Assembly: GCA_009726075.1 (NCBI GenBank)
Contig: WLND01000065.1
Coordinates: forward strand, 1-7,715
Length of the DNA stretch: 7,715 bases
Source of the DNA: Actinomycetota bacterium
Lineage (GTDB): Bacteria > Actinomycetota > Actinomycetes > S36-B12
Direction: 5' to 3'
The position numbers and the translations under genes were made by a program. Below are positions 1-6,823 of this stretch, piece after piece; position 1 is the stretch's first letter; each line of letters starts with the position of its first letter. Under the pieces are notes generated by a model. That model was given only the letters and a program-made list of their open reading frames with translations. It did not search any database and was not told where the DNA came from.

Positions 1-343
1 CCGCGGGCTTGCGCGAGTCCGGGTCGTAGTGCTCGCTGCGATAGGTCGTGATCTCGCATTCGCGGCCATGGACGCGGGCACCGACGGTGCCGACGCGAAT
101 GCCGACGTCCCAGATGGCCTCGGCCCAGCCTTCGAGGAGCGCCAGGATCTGCTCGGGACGCGCATCGGTGGTGAAATCCAGGTCCGAATCACGGTGGAGG
201 CGGCCGAGCATCGCATCGCGGACCGGGCCGCCGACCAGGGCAATCGCGAAGCCGGCGTCATGGAAGCGATTCCCGAGCGAGGTAAGCAGGCCTGCCACGG
301 GCGCAAGTTGGTCGAGGACGTCGTGTTCATGGATGACAGGCAC
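1..343 (-). CDS. pcnA: CCA tRNA nucleotidyltransferase / poly(A) polymerase family protein, N-terminal part
   Basis: This gene encodes the N-terminal nucleotidyltransferase head of a class II CCA-adding enzyme or poly(A) polymerase, a cytoplasmic enzyme that adds or repairs the 3' CCA of tRNAs. Seen: reading leftward, about 114 codons are open and run off the window edge. They carry the GG-x-VRD motif (residues 38-43, GGPVRD) and the two metal-binding carboxylates of DLDFTTDA (Asp54 and Asp56). An EITTYR motif lies near residues 95-100. The C-terminal RNA-binding and HD-like parts of the family lie outside the window. The GTG at 343-341 is the best start: it gives the family's usual short N-terminal helix, no Shine-Dalgarno is visible, and a TANNNT hexamer lies six bases upstream, so the mRNA is probably leaderless. 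The gene is divergent from the NUDIX gene, as in mycobacteria. Family assignment is firm; exact substrate (CCA or A tails) is inferred. Confidence 0.93.
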   Translation of the reverse strand, partial: MPVIHEHDVLDQLAPVAGLLTSLGNRFHDAGFAIALVGGPVRDAMLGRLHRDSDLDFTTDARPEQILALLEGWAEAIWDVGIRVGTVGARVHGRECEITTYRSEHYDPDSRKPA

Positions 344-349
344 CCACTG

Positions 350-355
350 AGCGTA
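350..355 (-). promoter_or_regulatory. Putative -10 element of leaderless pcnA promoter
   Basis: On the minus strand the hexamer TACGCT fits the actinobacterial TANNNT -10 pattern. It is followed by exactly six bases and then the GTG start codon, so transcription would begin at or next to the first base of the gene. No good -35 hexamer is visible; the expected position falls on the -10 element of the opposite promoter. Confidence 0.5.
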
Positions 356-374
356 ATCACACCGACCCGAGGTT

Positions 375-380
375 TATCCT
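375..380 (+). promoter_or_regulatory. Putative -10 element of leaderless NUDIX/murJ cluster promoter
   Basis: TATCCT fits the TANNNT -10 pattern and ends six bases before the ATG at 387. No ribosome binding site precedes that ATG. Both facts suggest a leaderless transcript starting at the initiation codon. This is the only promoter-like site I see for the four-gene cluster 387-6149. A clear -35 is absent. Confidence 0.55.
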
Positions 381-386
381 GCGGTC

Positions 387-836
387 ATGGGGACCAATAG
401 GCGCAGCGTCGAGGAGACGTCTGCGGGCGGTCTCGTCATAGATCAGACCGGCGAGGTCGTTCGAGCCGCCCTCATCGGGCGCCGAGATCGCCGGGGGCGC
501 CTCGTGTGGTCCTTGCCCAAGGGGCACCTCGAAGCAGGCGAGACGGCCGAGCAGGCCGCCGTGCGCGAGGTGCGCGAGGAGACTGGGATCGATGGCCACG
601 TGGTCGCCGAACTCGGAGTGATCGACTTCTGGTTCATGGCCAACGATCGGCGCATTCACAAGACCGTTCATCACTATCTGCTCGAAGCGGATGGCGGCGA
701 GCTGAGCGACGAGGACGCAGAGGTCGATCAGGTTGCGTGGGTTGACCTCGACGAGGTGTCCAAGCGATTGCGCTACCCGGACGAGCGCCGCCTCGTGGCC
801 AAGGCGTCCGACATCATTGCGGCGCCGACAAGCTAG
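387..836 (+). CDS. NUDIX hydrolase (MutT4-position homologue)
   Basis: This is a 149-residue cytoplasmic NUDIX hydrolase, expected to cleave a nucleoside diphosphate linked to another moiety using Mg2+. Seen: a complete Nudix box at residues 46-68, with Gly46, Glu52, Arg60, Glu61, Glu64, Glu65 and Gly67 in the GX5EX7REUXEEXGU register. It is preceded by the conserved SLPKG stretch (42-46) and an early SAGGLV strand (12-17). The length is that of a bare single NUDIX domain, shorter than M. tuberculosis MutT4 (Rv3908), which occupies the same place between pcnA and the murJ block. The substrate cannot be read from the sequence; nucleotide-pool sanitation, or a diadenosine polyphosphate or nucleotide-sugar substrate, are all possible. 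The ATG at 387 is chosen because a -10 element sits six bases before it and the preceding bases hold no Shine-Dalgarno. Its TAG stop shares one base with the next gene's GTG. Confidence 0.93.
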   Translation: MGTNRRSVEETSAGGLVIDQTGEVVRAALIGRRDRRGRLVWSLPKGHLEAGETAEQAAVREVREETGIDGHVVAELGVIDFWFMANDRRIHKTVHHYLLEADGGELSDEDAEVDQVAWVDLDEVSKRLRYPDERRLVAKASDIIAAPTS

Positions 837-3001
837 TGCGCCACAGCGAACCCAGGCCAAGCGAGGCACCGTCGCGCCTTCCCGCCCTGCTGACGTGCAC
901 CCTGCTCACTGCGACACTCGTGGCGCTGGTTCCGGTGGCCAATGCGCCGGTGGCCTCCGCTGCTCCGGCCCCGGGGGCCAGCATCAACGTGGTCATTGAC
1001 TCCCTGGCGCCGCTCATCGCCACGCGAAGCGGCGATCTGCGCATCGCCGGCCGCATCGTGAACATCGGCTCGCGCACCATCGAGCAGGTAAGCCTTCAGG
1101 CAACGCTGTCGGACGACCCACTGACCGAACGGAGCCAGTTGGGCGCAATCGCGATCGCCCCGCTCGACGGTGGTGACGCGGTTCCGAGGAGCCGGGCGAT
1201 CGATACCGTCAGCCACGACATGCCGGGAAAGCTCACCCCGGGCGAGCAGGAGAGCTTCTGGTTCAGCGTGCCGCTCCGCGACACCAGGCTCGGTGCGGCC
1301 GGCACGTATGTCGTGTCAGTTGAGGCGTCAGGCGTCGACGTCAGCATCAGCGGATCGCCGGTACTCCTCGGCGTCCAGCGCACCTTTGTTCCCTGGTTTC
1401 CCAAGGGATCGGGGGTCACGCCCGTGGGACTGACCTGGCTGTGGCCACTGACCGACTGGCCGGCGCGCGATGCCGACGGAGTATTCCTCGACGATCAGAC
1501 CCCGGCTGCGCTCACCCCCGGCGGGCGCCTGGCCGAGTTGGTTGACGTGGCCTCGGAGCGGCCGTCGATCGTGAGTTGGCTCGTTGACCCCGAGATCCTT
1601 CAGGCTGCGACGCAGATCGCGCGCGGCTACCAAGTGCGCCGAGATGGCGAACTGGTCGTCGGCGACCACTCAGCCGACGCGAAGAACTGGCTTGCATCGC
1701 TGAAGGCCGCACTTCGTGGGAATGCTGTCCACCTGCTGCCGTACGCAGACATTGACGCAAGTGCAGCCCGTCGATCCGGCCTTGAGCGCGACGTGGTGCG
1801 AGCGGTGACCTCGGCGCCCGACGTCGCCCAGGCCGCCCTCGGCAGGTCTGTCGGGACCGTCGTCGAATGGGCCCCGGTCGGACGCCTCGACAAGCAGACG
1901 TCCAACCTCATCGCGTCCTCGGGAGTGGACACCGTCATCCTCTCCTCGACTGCGCTGCCGCCGGATGATGAGGCGACGTCGGGCGGTAGAACCCCGAGCG
2001 GAATAGCCAACTTCGGCACGGTGGTCGGGAACATTGATGCGGTCCTCGTCGATCAGGGTCTCTCCGCTGCCCTCGGGGCCCGGCAGCTCACGGAGGCCGA
2101 GATCGTGCTCGCCAGGCAGCGGTTCCTGGCCGAGACAGCGCTCATCGCCGTCGAGCCCGATGCCAAGCCAAACCGAATCCTCGCTGCAGCCCCGTCGGAT
2201 ATCCGCTGGCATCCAGCGCCCAGCCTCGTCTCGGCGCTCCTGCGCGCGACCGAGCAGGCGCCGTGGCTTCGGCCCGCATCGCTCGAAGCGCTGCGCCGGG
2301 CAGAGCGGGTTCCTCGCACGCGCGTCCCCTACGGAAGCGACGGGATTTCGTCTGAGCTTGCGGGAACCTACATGGCCAAGGTGGTCGCAGCCCAAACGCG
2401 CGTCGACCGACTTGCATCGATCCTCGACGACCCCGCGACGGTTGCCCCCGCCTACCTCTCATCGATCCTGCGCGCGCAGTCGACTGGATGGCGCTCGCAG
2501 CCGGCTACCGGCCTCGCGCTGATTTCAGACATCAACATCGGCATCACGGGCCGGATCGCGGCAGTGCACGTGCTGTCGTCGGGCCGAGTGATCTTCTCCG
2601 GCGATTCAGGGCGCGTGCCCGTCACGATTGCCAATGACGGCGAGCAATCGGTGACGATCGGCGTGGGACTCGTCGGAGAGCCGGCGGCCAGACTCGAATC
2701 GACACCCCTCACTGGGATCACGGTTGACCCCGGGCGCAAGGTGAGCGTCGACCTGTCGGCTCGCGTCGTCGGCGGCGAACCACTCACGGTCGAGGTGCAA
2801 CTCCTCACGCCGTCGGGGGCGCCGTACGGCGTGCCCGGCGAGATCTCCCTCGTCTCGACCGCATACTCACGGGCGGCGGCGTGGGTCATGGGGGCGGCGT
2901 TCCTCGCCATCGCGGCGTTTGTCGTGGTCGGCATCGGACGCCGGATTCGGGGTTCACGTCGTGGGGGCCCCGGGTCACCGCCTGAGGCGCTGGCGCCATG
3001 A
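836..3001 (+). CDS. DUF6049-like exported, membrane-anchored protein upstream of murJ
   Basis: This is a 721-residue protein of unknown function, positional counterpart of M. tuberculosis Rv3909. Seen: basic N-terminus, hydrophobic stretch (about 15-35) and a signal peptidase site near ASA-AP (40-44). An Ig-like beta-rich region follows (about 48-165). A middle region (about 185-470) contains WLWPLTDWP (from Trp201), SWLVDP (248-252), LLPYADID (300-307) and VVEWAP (343-348). After a helical stretch comes a second Ig-like beta region (about 566-675), one transmembrane helix (about 680-701) and a short arginine-rich tail. The predicted topology is therefore a large extracytoplasmic body anchored at its C-terminus. 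The middle motifs recall (beta/alpha)-barrel polysaccharide deacetylase or glycosidase folds, but I see no proven catalytic set. The GTG start overlaps the preceding TAG by one base and lacks a Shine-Dalgarno, suggesting reinitiation; it gives a sensible signal peptide. The stop overlaps murJ (ATGA), so a role in envelope assembly alongside MurJ is inferred. The DUF number is from memory of this conserved neighbourhood. Confidence 0.85.
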   Translation: MRHSEPRPSEAPSRLPALLTCTLLTATLVALVPVANAPVASAAPAPGASINVVIDSLAPLIATRSGDLRIAGRIVNIGSRTIEQVSLQATLSDDPLTERSQLGAIAIAPLDGGDAVPRSRAIDTVSHDMPGKLTPGEQESFWFSVPLRDTRLGAAGTYVVSVEASGVDVSISGSPVLLGVQRTFVPWFPKGSGVTPVGLTWLWPLTDWPARDADGVFLDDQTPAALTPGGRLAELVDVASERPSIVSWLVDPEILQAATQIARGYQVRRDGELVVGDHSADAKNWLASLKAALRGNAVHLLPYADIDASAARRSGLERDVVRAVTSAPDVAQAALGRSVGTVVEWAPVGRLDKQTSNLIASSGVDTVILSSTALPPDDEATSGGRTPSGIANFGTVVGNIDAVLVDQGLSAALGARQLTEAEIVLARQRFLAETALIAVEPDAKPNRILAAAPSDIRWHPAPSLVSALLRATEQAPWLRPASLEALRRAERVPRTRVPYGSDGISSELAGTYMAKVVAAQTRVDRLASILDDPATVAPAYLSSILRAQSTGWRSQPATGLALISDINIGITGRIAAVHVLSSGRVIFSGDSGRVPVTIANDGEQSVTIGVGLVGEPAARLESTPLTGITVDPGRKVSVDLSARVVGGEPLTVEVQLLTPSGAPYGVPGEISLVSTAYSRAAAWVMGAAFLAIAAFVVVGIGRRIRGSRRGGPGSPPEALAP

Positions 3002-4641
3002 GTCAGTCCCTCGTGCGGGCGAGCAGCGTCATGGCGCTCGGCACCATCGCGTCACGGGTGACCGGCGTGCTGCGCGACATCACTGCGGCCGCCGCCCTGG
3101 GCTTCTACCTGGTGGCTGATGCCTTCTCCCTCGGCAACACCCTGCCCACGATCATCTACATCCTCGTGGTGGGCGGAGCCCTCAACGCCGTCTTCGTCCC
3201 GCAGCTCGTGCGACGGATGAAGGACGATCCGGACGGTGGCCGCGCCTACGCCGACCGTCTCGTCACGCTCGTCGGCCTCATCCTTCTGGTGCTGTCGCTC
3301 ACGGCAGTGGTCGCCGCACCGCTCATCGTCGACCTCTACACGCCGGCCGACTATCCGGCGGCCGAGTACGAGCTCGCCGTTGCGTTCGCCCGGCTTTGCC
3401 TGCCGCAGATCTTCTTCTACGGGCTGTACACGATGTTGAGTCAGGTGCTCAATTCGCGTGGCAAGTTCGGCGCCCCGATGTTCGCTCCCATTGCCAACAA
3501 TGTGGTGGCGATCGCGACCTTCCTGCTCTTCATCGCGGTGGCAGGGACCTCGGCGGCGGCTGACGGCGCCCTGAGCTCCAGGGAGGCGACGATCCTCGGC
3601 GTCGGCACCACCCTGGGCGTGGTCATGCAGTCCTTGATCCTCATCCCGGTGCTTCGCCGAAGTGGCCATGTGTGGCGACCACGCTTCGACTGGCGTGATG
3701 CAGGTATGGGTCGCGCGGGCATCCTCGCCTTCTGGACGATCGCCCTCGTGCTCGTCAATCAGGCAACGGCTGTCGTGGTCACCCGGCTGGCAACCCAGGC
3801 GAATATCGATGCGGCAGCAGCGGGGGTTACGGCTGCCGGCCTCACCACGTACCAGAAGGCCCACCTCGTCTTCATGCTCCCGCACAGCGTGATCACCGTG
3901 TCGGTCGTCACCGCAATGCTCCCGGCGCTCAGCCGCGTGGCGCATTCCGGCGACTTCACCCGCATGGGCAGAGAGCTGGGCTCGACGATGCGTTTCGTCT
4001 CCGCCCTCATCGTCCCGATCGCGTCCGTGCTCATGGTGACGGGGGCGGGCCTCGCTGTCCTGCTCTTCGGCTACGGCGCAGCCGTGCCCGAGCAGGCGGC
4101 GATCATGGGCCAGATCGTCTCGGTGTTCATGTTCAGCCTGCTGCCGTTCACGTTGTTCTACGTGCTCCTTCGGGGGTTCTACGCCCTGGAGGACACCCGT
4201 ACCCCGTTCTTCATCACCCTCGTGTTCAGTGTTGTCTGGCTCGCCCTCGCGGTGCCGCTCTTCGGGATCGTGGGCAGTGGTGGTCCGCAGGTCGCGAGCC
4301 TGGCATTCACGTATGGCCTGAGCTACTGGATCGGCCTGATCATCGCCTGGATCGTGCTCGCCCGGCGCATCGGCAGCCTCGATTCGCGCCGCACGGTGTG
4401 GGCTGTCGCGCGCATGCTGGTGGCCGGAGGGCTGGCGGTCGGGGCAATGGTTGCCACTCGCGCGGTGCTCGTCGGTAGCCTTGGCGCCTTCGCCGGACAG
4501 GACAAAGTGTCGGTCCTGCTCTCACTGGTGGTCCTTGGTCTGGTCGGCGGGTGTGCTTACCTTGTGGCAGCGTGGGCGATGCGGATTCGTGAGATTTCCG
4601 AGGCTCTCACAGTGGTGCGACGAAAGGTGCTGACGAGGTGA
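2998..4641 (+). CDS. murJ: Lipid II flippase MurJ (MviN family)
   Basis: This 547-residue polytopic membrane protein belongs to the MOP superfamily and moves lipid II across the cytoplasmic membrane for peptidoglycan synthesis. Seen: hydrophobic segments throughout, enough for about 14 helices. The N-terminal family signature is SRVTGVLRD (Arg20, Arg26), then ADAF with Asp41 and GGALNAVFVP (59-68). A late RGFYALEDTRTP motif begins at Arg392. Arg20, Arg26 and Asp41 correspond to E. coli MurJ Arg18, Arg24 and Asp39. E. coli Lys46 and Arg52 appear replaced by Thr48 and Tyr54, and the Asp269-Arg270 site lies in a YQKAHLVF stretch (from Tyr285) without that pair; as I recall, actinobacterial homologues also differ here. 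Unlike the mycobacterial protein, no pseudokinase is fused to the C-terminus: it is the next gene, overlapping by GTGA. The ATG overlaps the preceding stop (ATGA), with a weak GAGG about ten bases upstream. Confidence 0.97.
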   Translation: MSQSLVRASSVMALGTIASRVTGVLRDITAAAALGFYLVADAFSLGNTLPTIIYILVVGGALNAVFVPQLVRRMKDDPDGGRAYADRLVTLVGLILLVLSLTAVVAAPLIVDLYTPADYPAAEYELAVAFARLCLPQIFFYGLYTMLSQVLNSRGKFGAPMFAPIANNVVAIATFLLFIAVAGTSAAADGALSSREATILGVGTTLGVVMQSLILIPVLRRSGHVWRPRFDWRDAGMGRAGILAFWTIALVLVNQATAVVVTRLATQANIDAAAAGVTAAGLTTYQKAHLVFMLPHSVITVSVVTAMLPALSRVAHSGDFTRMGRELGSTMRFVSALIVPIASVLMVTGAGLAVLLFGYGAAVPEQAAIMGQIVSVFMFSLLPFTLFYVLLRGFYALEDTRTPFFITLVFSVVWLALAVPLFGIVGSGGPQVASLAFTYGLSYWIGLIIAWIVLARRIGSLDSRRTVWAVARMLVAGGLAVGAMVATRAVLVGSLGAFAGQDKVSVLLSLVVLGLVGGCAYLVAAWAMRIREISEALTVVRRKVLTR

Positions 4642-6149
4642 CCATCCCGCGAAGGATCCAGCGGTACTCCCTCGTCGAGGCGATCGAGTCACCTGCCGCT
4701 GACAGCTCCGTCATCCTGTGGCGCGGGCATGACGACGTCCTCGATCGCGAGGTCTCGATCCGCCTCATCAGACAGGACGACCCCCGCTCCTCGGCCGTGC
4801 TCGCAGCCGCACGAGCCGCCGCACTCGTGGAGGACCGCAGGCTGCTGCGCGTCCTCGACGTCCTCACCGTCCCCGCATCCACGGACGAGCCGGCGATGGC
4901 CGCTGTCGTGAGCGAGTGGGCCACGGGATCGACCGTCCAGCAATCACTGGTCGCCGGACGCCTGAAGCCGCTGCCCCTCGAGGAGGCGGTGTCGATCGTT
5001 GACGATGTGGCCAGGGCGGTATCGGCCGGGCTGAGTACGACCCTCGCTCACGGTCGGCTGCGTCCATCGAGTGTCATCGTGACCGACGCCGGTGAGGTGC
5101 GGGTGCGCGGTCTCGCCGTCGATGCCGCCCTTTGGGGCCCGCTGAACCCGTCCCTCGGTACGACGCAGGCGGATGTCGATGGCCTCGGGAGCCTGCTGTA
5201 CCTGCTGCTCACGGGCATGTGGCCGGGCGAGCCCGATGGGTCGCCCTATGGGCTTCCGCGGGCACCGCGTGCCGGTGGCTTCGTCCTGCCCCCGTCAAGA
5301 GTCTCGGCGAGCATTCCCCGCAACATCGATGACTGCATAGCTCGGTCGGTGCACGATGCGGCCAGGCCCAGAGGCGTCACGACGGTTCGGGATGCGGGCG
5401 CCTTTGCCGTGATGCTCGGGGTGGCGCGTGACTACGTCGGGGCGAGTCTCGACTCCGACCGCGTCCCCTACGTCGATCGTCCGGCACTGACGAACCCCAA
5501 AAGGATCGCCATCTCGGCGGGTGCCGTTGCGGCGGCGGCACTGGTCGGTTTCATCGGGTGGCAGGTGGTGGCCGGGGGGCCGAGCGCGTGGCAGCCAAGC
5601 GCTGGCGCCGACAGCGACGCGATGCTCACCGCCTCAGCAACGCCGACGGTGCAGAACGTGCCCGGAATCGAGCAGGTCCTTGCAGTAGCGGCGGCGACGT
5701 CATTCGATCCGAATGGAGACGACAACCGAAACGGCAAGCCCGACGGCCGCAAGGGCCGGGAGAACGAGCAGGACATCCCGCTCATCTTCGACGAGGATCC
5801 GATGACCGCCTGGACTTCGGATCGCTACCGTTCATTCGATGCCGATGGCAAGGGTGGTGTCGGGATCGTTCTTGATCTCGGCTCCCAGCAGGCTGTCAGT
5901 TCAGTGTCGCTGGCGTTCGCAGACGTTGGGGCGCAGACAGAGGTGCGGGTGGCGAATAAGGTCTACCGGGATCCCGGCACCTGGCGCCTGCTCGCGCAGT
6001 CGTCCGCAGGTGGCCAGAACATCGACCTGCGAACGCCGCGTCCCCTCGTGGGCCGCTACGTGCTGCTCTGGTTTCCCAAGCTCCCCGAATCTGCGTCATC
6101 ACCCGGTGCCTTCGAGGTGTCGGTGAGCAGCGTGACGGTCAAGGGTTGA
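4638..6149 (+). CDS. Membrane pseudokinase with extracytoplasmic jelly-roll-like domain (MurJ partner)
   Basis: This 503-residue protein corresponds to the part fused to MurJ in M. tuberculosis Rv3910, where the phosphorylated pseudokinase recruits FhaA to regulate peptidoglycan synthesis. Seen: a kinase-like N-terminal region (about 8-270) with degenerate active-site motifs. No glycine-rich loop is evident; the VAIK lysine is Arg42 (VSIRLI); HRDLKPxN reads HGRLRPSSV (138-146); DFG reads Arg157-Gly158-Leu159. The structural DVDGLGSLLYLLLTG helix is kept. Catalysis is therefore unlikely. A single transmembrane helix (about 290-312) and a linker lead to an exported C-terminal domain. This contains an acidic Asp/Asn/Gly stretch (357-370) and a jelly-roll or discoidin-like part from about 380, with DEDPMTAWTSDRY and GIVLDLG, resembling the extracellular carbohydrate-binding-like domain of the mycobacterial protein. 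Whether a threonine is phosphorylated cannot be seen. The GTG start overlaps the murJ stop by four bases, after a modest GAAAGG. Confidence 0.88.
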   Translation: MTIPRRIQRYSLVEAIESPAADSSVILWRGHDDVLDREVSIRLIRQDDPRSSAVLAAARAAALVEDRRLLRVLDVLTVPASTDEPAMAAVVSEWATGSTVQQSLVAGRLKPLPLEEAVSIVDDVARAVSAGLSTTLAHGRLRPSSVIVTDAGEVRVRGLAVDAALWGPLNPSLGTTQADVDGLGSLLYLLLTGMWPGEPDGSPYGLPRAPRAGGFVLPPSRVSASIPRNIDDCIARSVHDAARPRGVTTVRDAGAFAVMLGVARDYVGASLDSDRVPYVDRPALTNPKRIAISAGAVAAAALVGFIGWQVVAGGPSAWQPSAGADSDAMLTASATPTVQNVPGIEQVLAVAAATSFDPNGDDNRNGKPDGRKGRENEQDIPLIFDEDPMTAWTSDRYRSFDADGKGGVGIVLDLGSQQAVSSVSLAFADVGAQTEVRVANKVYRDPGTWRLLAQSSAGGQNIDLRTPRPLVGRYVLLWFPKLPESASSPGAFEVSVSSVTVKG

Positions 6150-6182
6150 CCTCGTTTGGGGCACAAGTGTTGGCCCTCCCAT

Positions 6183-6188
6183 TAGGCT
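6183..6188 (+). promoter_or_regulatory. Putative -10 element for sigM
   Basis: TAGGCT in the 47-bp gap after the pseudokinase gene fits TANNNT and ends eight bases before the ATG at 6197. No Shine-Dalgarno precedes that ATG, so a leaderless or nearly leaderless sigM transcript is plausible. I see neither a convincing -35 nor a clear ECF-type GGAAC element that would show autoregulation. Readthrough from the upstream cluster is an alternative. Confidence 0.35.
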
Positions 6189-6196
6189 CACGGCTG

Positions 6197-6823
6197 ATGG
6201 AACCTGCTGGCGGAGTCAGTGATGCCGAGTTGCTGGCTGCCCACGTCGCTGGTGACCCGGAGGCGTTCACGTCCCTTATCGCACGCCATCGCGATCGAAT
6301 GTGGGCGGTCGCCCTTCGGACGACCGGCGATCCGGACGATGCCGCCGACGCGCTCCAGGATGCGCTCATATCGGCCTTTCGCGGGGCTGACCGTTTTCGC
6401 GGCGACTCGGCCGTGACCACGTGGCTGCATCGCATCGTCGTGAACGCCAGCCTCGACCGCCGCCGACGAAATAGCGTCCGTTATGCGGTGAGTTTGCCGG
6501 ATGAAAGCCTCGGCGGTGAGGGAGCCCTCGTCGATGCGCGTGACCGCATCGCTGAGCGTGAGGACCAGATCGAGATCGCGGCCGCCCTGTCGGAGTTGCC
6601 CCGACACCAACGCGAAGCCGTTCTCCTCGTCGACGTCGAGGGCTGGACCATCGAGGAGGCGGCCGGCATGCTCGGGTGCCCCCCGGGCACGATCAAGAGT
6701 CGATGCTCGCGCGGCCGCGTCAAACTCGCGAGCAAGCTCGGCCATCTGCGAAAGAACGTCCGTGAGCGGAACCCCGAGGGTCCCGGCAGCGTCAAATCTC
6801 CGAAGGGAGGTGACGAGGGATGA
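6197..6823 (+). CDS. sigM: ECF RNA polymerase sigma factor SigM
   Basis: This 208-residue group 4 (ECF) sigma factor directs RNA polymerase to stress promoters; in mycobacteria SigM occupies the same place after the murJ block. Seen: sigma region 2 at about residues 27-91, including DAADALQDALISAFRGADRF and the STWLHRI-like VTTWLHRIVVNASLDRRRR, which melts and reads the -10. A variable acidic linker (about 92-126) is followed by region 4 (about 127-178). Its helix-turn-helix is TIEEAAGMLGCPPGTIKSR (151-169), which reads the -35. A basic tail of about 28 residues follows. I choose the ATG at 6197 over an in-frame TTG at 6146, because the latter overlaps the previous stop and adds 17 residues that look unlike the family. 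The stop overlaps the anti-sigma start as ATGA, the usual arrangement for an ECF sigma and its cognate anti-sigma factor. Confidence 0.93.
   Translation: MEPAGGVSDAELLAAHVAGDPEAFTSLIARHRDRMWAVALRTTGDPDDAADALQDALISAFRGADRFRGDSAVTTWLHRIVVNASLDRRRRNSVRYAVSLPDESLGGEGALVDARDRIAEREDQIEIAAALSELPRHQREAVLLVDVEGWTIEEAAGMLGCPPGTIKSRCSRGRVKLASKLGHLRKNVRERNPEGPGSVKSPKGGDEG
6804..6813 (+). promoter_or_regulatory. Strong Shine-Dalgarno for the anti-sigma gene
   Basis: A GGGAGGTGA core, near-perfectly complementary to the 16S rRNA 3' end, lies inside the end of sigM, six bases before the ATG at 6820. It is the strongest ribosome binding site in the window, whereas sigM itself has none. This suggests the anti-sigma factor is translated at least as efficiently as SigM, and it fixes the anti-sigma start. 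Confidence 0.8.

Noticed and set aside
29..400. Rightward open frame across the pcnA region
   Set aside because: It is antisense to the clear GGPVRD/DLDF nucleotidyltransferase and crosses the divergent promoter region.
1670..2395. Open frame of 241 codons on the minus strand inside the DUF6049-like gene
   Set aside because: It is a GC-driven shadow frame without motifs, opposite a well-supported gene.
3052..3945. Long open frame (297 codons) on the minus strand inside murJ
   Set aside because: It is antisense to a clear membrane protein gene; its charged, Arg/His/Glu-rich translation is what a high-GC hydrophobic gene gives in reverse, and it has no recognisable domain.
5703..5747. Dockerin or thrombospondin type 3 repeat in the pseudokinase protein
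   Set aside because: Only one short Asp/Asn-rich loop is present, with no second repeat or partner helix; reported only as a possible metal loop.
6146..6196. Longer sigM start at an in-frame TTG
   Set aside because: It overlaps the pseudokinase stop, has no ribosome site, and adds 17 residues unlike the family; the ATG at 6197 with an upstream -10 fits better.
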